A stretch of DNA of 64,000 nt from Neckera pumila (lineage: Eukaryota > Streptophyta > Bryopsida > Hypnales > Neckeraceae), in NCBI GenBank assembly GCA_963969595.1, contig OZ018416.1:2372065-2436064 (forward strand), in the 5' to 3' direction. Shown piece after piece: positions 61,551 to 64,000 of this stretch. The translations under genes and the position numbers were made by a program. Within the stretch, counting starts at the first letter, position 1, and every line of letters begins with the position of its first letter. The notes beneath the pieces were generated by a model. It ran no database searches, was not told where the DNA came from, and was given only the letters and a program-made list of their open reading frames with translations.

Positions 61551-62774
61551 CTCGCTTAAAGGTTCGCAAGTAGAGCGAGAAGTTCACAAGAAGCTAAGGA
61601 GGACGTTCGGAAGTTCCACAAAATGCGAAGCTCCAGTCCTTCACGTAATTCGACCCGATCTGCGTAATCCACGACGGTCTCACACTTCATGCCAACACAA
61701 GCACACAAACACGCGGAAGTTATTACTCTAGTATACACAACCCTGACCCTCTAATGACAAAGTACGCCTCGGGGAACGATGTGCTCCTTACACATACGTT
61801 CAGAACTTCACAAGTTCACAATTTCCAATCATATGTGTACACAACCTGCGAGACTCTTAGGATGCCCAGGGACTCCGCAATTTCCTGAGTATGTCGAAAG
61901 GGAGAGTTGGCTATACATCTAAGGAAAAACAAAGCTAGCTCTGGCCCCTTTCCCTCCACAAATATCATTCACGTACGGAATGGAACCGCTACGAGGCCAC
62001 AGTAAGGCTAACAAAACACACATATCCCTAGTATTACCCGAAACGCAATGCAACCAAGGCACCTCAGTCAGTCAGCTGATTTCCAAACACCCAGCTAGCG
62101 CTGTCCAGGAATCCAGCTTCACAACCTCAAGTAACATGAATACCCCACAAAATGAAACGTTCTGGCGTGAATTTGGCAACGAGAGAGTGAGCGTGCCAAC
62201 TCCTAAAACAGAAGTGAGCAACTAATGAGCTTCACCACAATTAATCAACTACTCCATACATATGTAACATATTTATTCACAGATGGCCATGAGCACAACA
62301 GTAATAGTGCACAGACGTTCAATTGGGTTGAGCAAAATGATGGATCAATACGAGATACAAGCCTGAGCGCGCACATCAAAATACACGAGGTAAGAAAACG
62401 AAAGCCACTTACTCAATTCAATTGTTAGCATTCAACCAGCTCAATGAGCGTAATGCACAATGCCACACAAGAAAAATTGTTTGAAACAGCAAATGGGAAA
62501 TGCTGCAAAGGATTGCAGGCTTTGAGAAAGCGAAATGGAATAGTTACCTATTTAGAGTTGGAAATCGAAATGTAGGCGCAAAGCATTGGGAGGAGGGAAG
62601 GACACGAAGTGAGGCCCTCGGCGAGAAAGGCTCTCCGCCGCCAAAAGCTTTAACAGACTTCGGCGGCTAGATCTAAATTCGAACTCGGACAGAGCCTCAA
62701 TCGGAGATAAGGTCAGGTTATCAATACACGTGGAAAGATGTACAACTGCGGTTTAATGCCCAAGGCCTGTGTTG
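61551..62774 (-). promoter_or_regulatory. Upstream region of the propeller gene, possible leader exon
   Basis: On the minus strand, a GC-richer block ~62720-62548 ends CTAAATAG|GTAACTATTC, a good donor, and could be a non-coding first exon joined to an acceptor near 61670 (TTACGCAG). If so, the leader intron is ~0.9 kb. Plus-strand open stretches at 61980-62428 show no family resemblance. Confidence 0.35.
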
Positions 62775-63342
62775 AGGGCCGCTTCACACCAAGAGGCCGG
62801 GCCAATTTCCTGTGTCAGAGGCCAAGAATCCTGACTTCTGATTGGACAAAAGGCTCAAATCAGCCCCAACCCCTTTAAACCAAGAGATTGGGCCAATTTC
62901 GTGAATTGAATTTTTTATTCAAAAAAGACATGATCAAACATGGCCCGAGCTTGCTGAATTGGGTGCACCAAAAATGGGAGGCCAATTCTTGGCCTTGGGG
63001 CCAATGTCAGATTTCAATTAAAGAAATTGATTTAATTAAAAACTATTTTTTTCAACTAATCATTATAGTTGGATTTTGTGCAATCGGCCTCATGGGGATT
63101 TGGACCGGCCTCTAGGTGTAAAGTGGCCCTGAAAATTTCAACCCCTCTCTCTTTCTTTTGTAGGTTTTATTGAATCGGCTCGGCTTCGTGGTCTTAAGGC
63201 CTTTACATATGGGAAAATTGGCCCCCATTATAATCTTATTCTAATGGGAAGTTGAGGCCAGCCTCCAGCCCAAAAGGGGCTGAAATTTTGTGCAATTGGC
63301 TTGAAGGAGAATTGGCCCGGCTTCTTGGTGTAAAGCGGCCCT
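62775..63342. mobile_element. GC-rich inverted-repeat element with AGGGCCGCTT ends
   Basis: The left end AGGGCCGCTTCACACCAAGA continues GGCCGGGCCAATT and is matched, inverted, at the right end with two mismatches over ~33 bp. A second right-end-like copy (CCGGCCTCTAGGTGTAAAGTGGCCCT, abbreviated) lies inside, ending at 63130, so the element has a duplicated terminus. It shares the AGGGCCGC terminus with the 38729-39097 element. Confidence 0.85.
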
Positions 63343-64000
63343 GAGTCTCTAGGAATTTGTTCTAATTTGAACAAAAAGTCATAAGTTGTGCCAATTTCTT
63401 TTGAATTGTAACCGTACAAATTCAAACTAGACATGTTAGAGGTCACATAACAAAAGAAATCACAACAATATCACTAATGAATTGAAAGATTATAATGTTT
63501 GGCCATGAAGAAGTTAAAACTATGAAAATCTTTCAATTCCTCTTTTTGCATATCACATCTAAAAAATTGGTCACCAAAAAAAAAGGAGGTTAAAGGGCCT
63601 AACATGCATAACCACAATCAATTTATGGCTTCTCAAAATCTACTCTGCAATTTTTTTAAATGAATTTCTAATTTGATTTTTCCTCCAAGATGTAGTGTAC
63701 TTGAGGCTCATTTTCAAGAGCCCGTAACACTATGGAAAGTCAAGATTGCAATGGGTACCCTTGCACAAAATCTTAAATAGAAAAATTGTAATCAATCATT
63801 TTCAAAATTGGATTCTTGATGCTAAAATTAAACTTCATAAAGAATTTTACAAAAATATAAACTACTAAAAATAGAATTTACTTAGGTTTTATTTAACTTC
63901 AAAGTATTGTCAACACCAAAATTTGTTGCCCTAGGCATTTAAAGGTTAAAGGTATGTTTGCACTCAATCTTAAAGAGTGTTGTTTTGGGGGTCTAAGGAA
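63343..64000. other. AT-rich end of window, nothing recognised
   Basis: No gene is supported. The final ~60 bases carry GGCATTTAAAGGTTAAAGGT and GTTTTGGGGGTCTAAGGAA, loosely similar to the ends of the AGGGGTTAA-type elements. Confidence 0.35.

Noticed and set aside
1..64000. CRISPR arrays, bacterial operons or prophage
   Set aside because: No regularly spaced repeats with unique spacers; genes are split by spliceosomal introns and belong to plant families.

Overview
The window is nuclear DNA of a streptophyte. Its genes are intron-rich with GT-AG junctions, the intergenic DNA is AT-rich and full of inverted-repeat elements, and the promoters carry plant telobox (AAACCCTAA-type) motifs. Five multi-exon genes and one single-exon gene can be read by splicing exons by eye: IFT46 (-, 6.3-12.6 kb), an O-fucosyltransferase family protein (-, 20.4-26.3 kb), EDRF1 (+, 27.6-35.2 kb), a probably plastid transaldolase (+, 41.0-46.6 kb), cytosolic-type serine hydroxymethyltransferase (+, 54.6-57.6 kb), and a beta-propeller/F-box-associated-like protein (-, 60.4-61.6 kb).

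The most informative gene is IFT46, an intraflagellar-transport subunit. It lies in eleven small exons inside DNA that otherwise looks empty. Plants that make no flagellated cells generally lack IFT genes, so this points to a lineage with motile sperm: bryophyte, lycophyte, fern, charophyte alga, or at most cycad/Ginkgo. The short introns and gene spacing favour a bryophyte- or charophyte-like genome, but the species cannot be fixed from the sequence.

Layout: 1-6.3 kb, repeat-derived DNA; 6.3-12.6 kb, IFT46; 12.6-18.4 kb, degenerate DNA with a nested inverted-repeat element; 18.4-20.4 kb, an unresolved GC-richer locus; 20.4-35.2 kb, a head-to-head pair (O-fucosyltransferase and EDRF1) around a shared 1.25-kb upstream region; 35.2-41.0 kb, MITE-rich spacer; 41.0-46.6 kb, transaldolase; 46.6-54.6 kb, spacer with a Stowaway-like MITE and an approximately 880-bp palindrome; 54.6-57.6 kb, SHMT; 57.6-64 kb, spacer, propeller gene, and a GC-rich inverted-repeat element.

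The genes do not form one pathway. Transaldolase (pentose phosphate pathway) and SHMT (one-carbon/photorespiratory metabolism) are housekeeping enzymes; the O-fucosyltransferase is a Golgi-type membrane protein; EDRF1 is a large TPR protein. The strongest unexplained structure is the repeat landscape: at least a dozen inverted-repeat elements, including a MITE family with TIR consensus near AACCCCTAAAGGACCAAGAA in introns of three of the genes. All exon models are manual and were not confirmed by alignment or transcripts.
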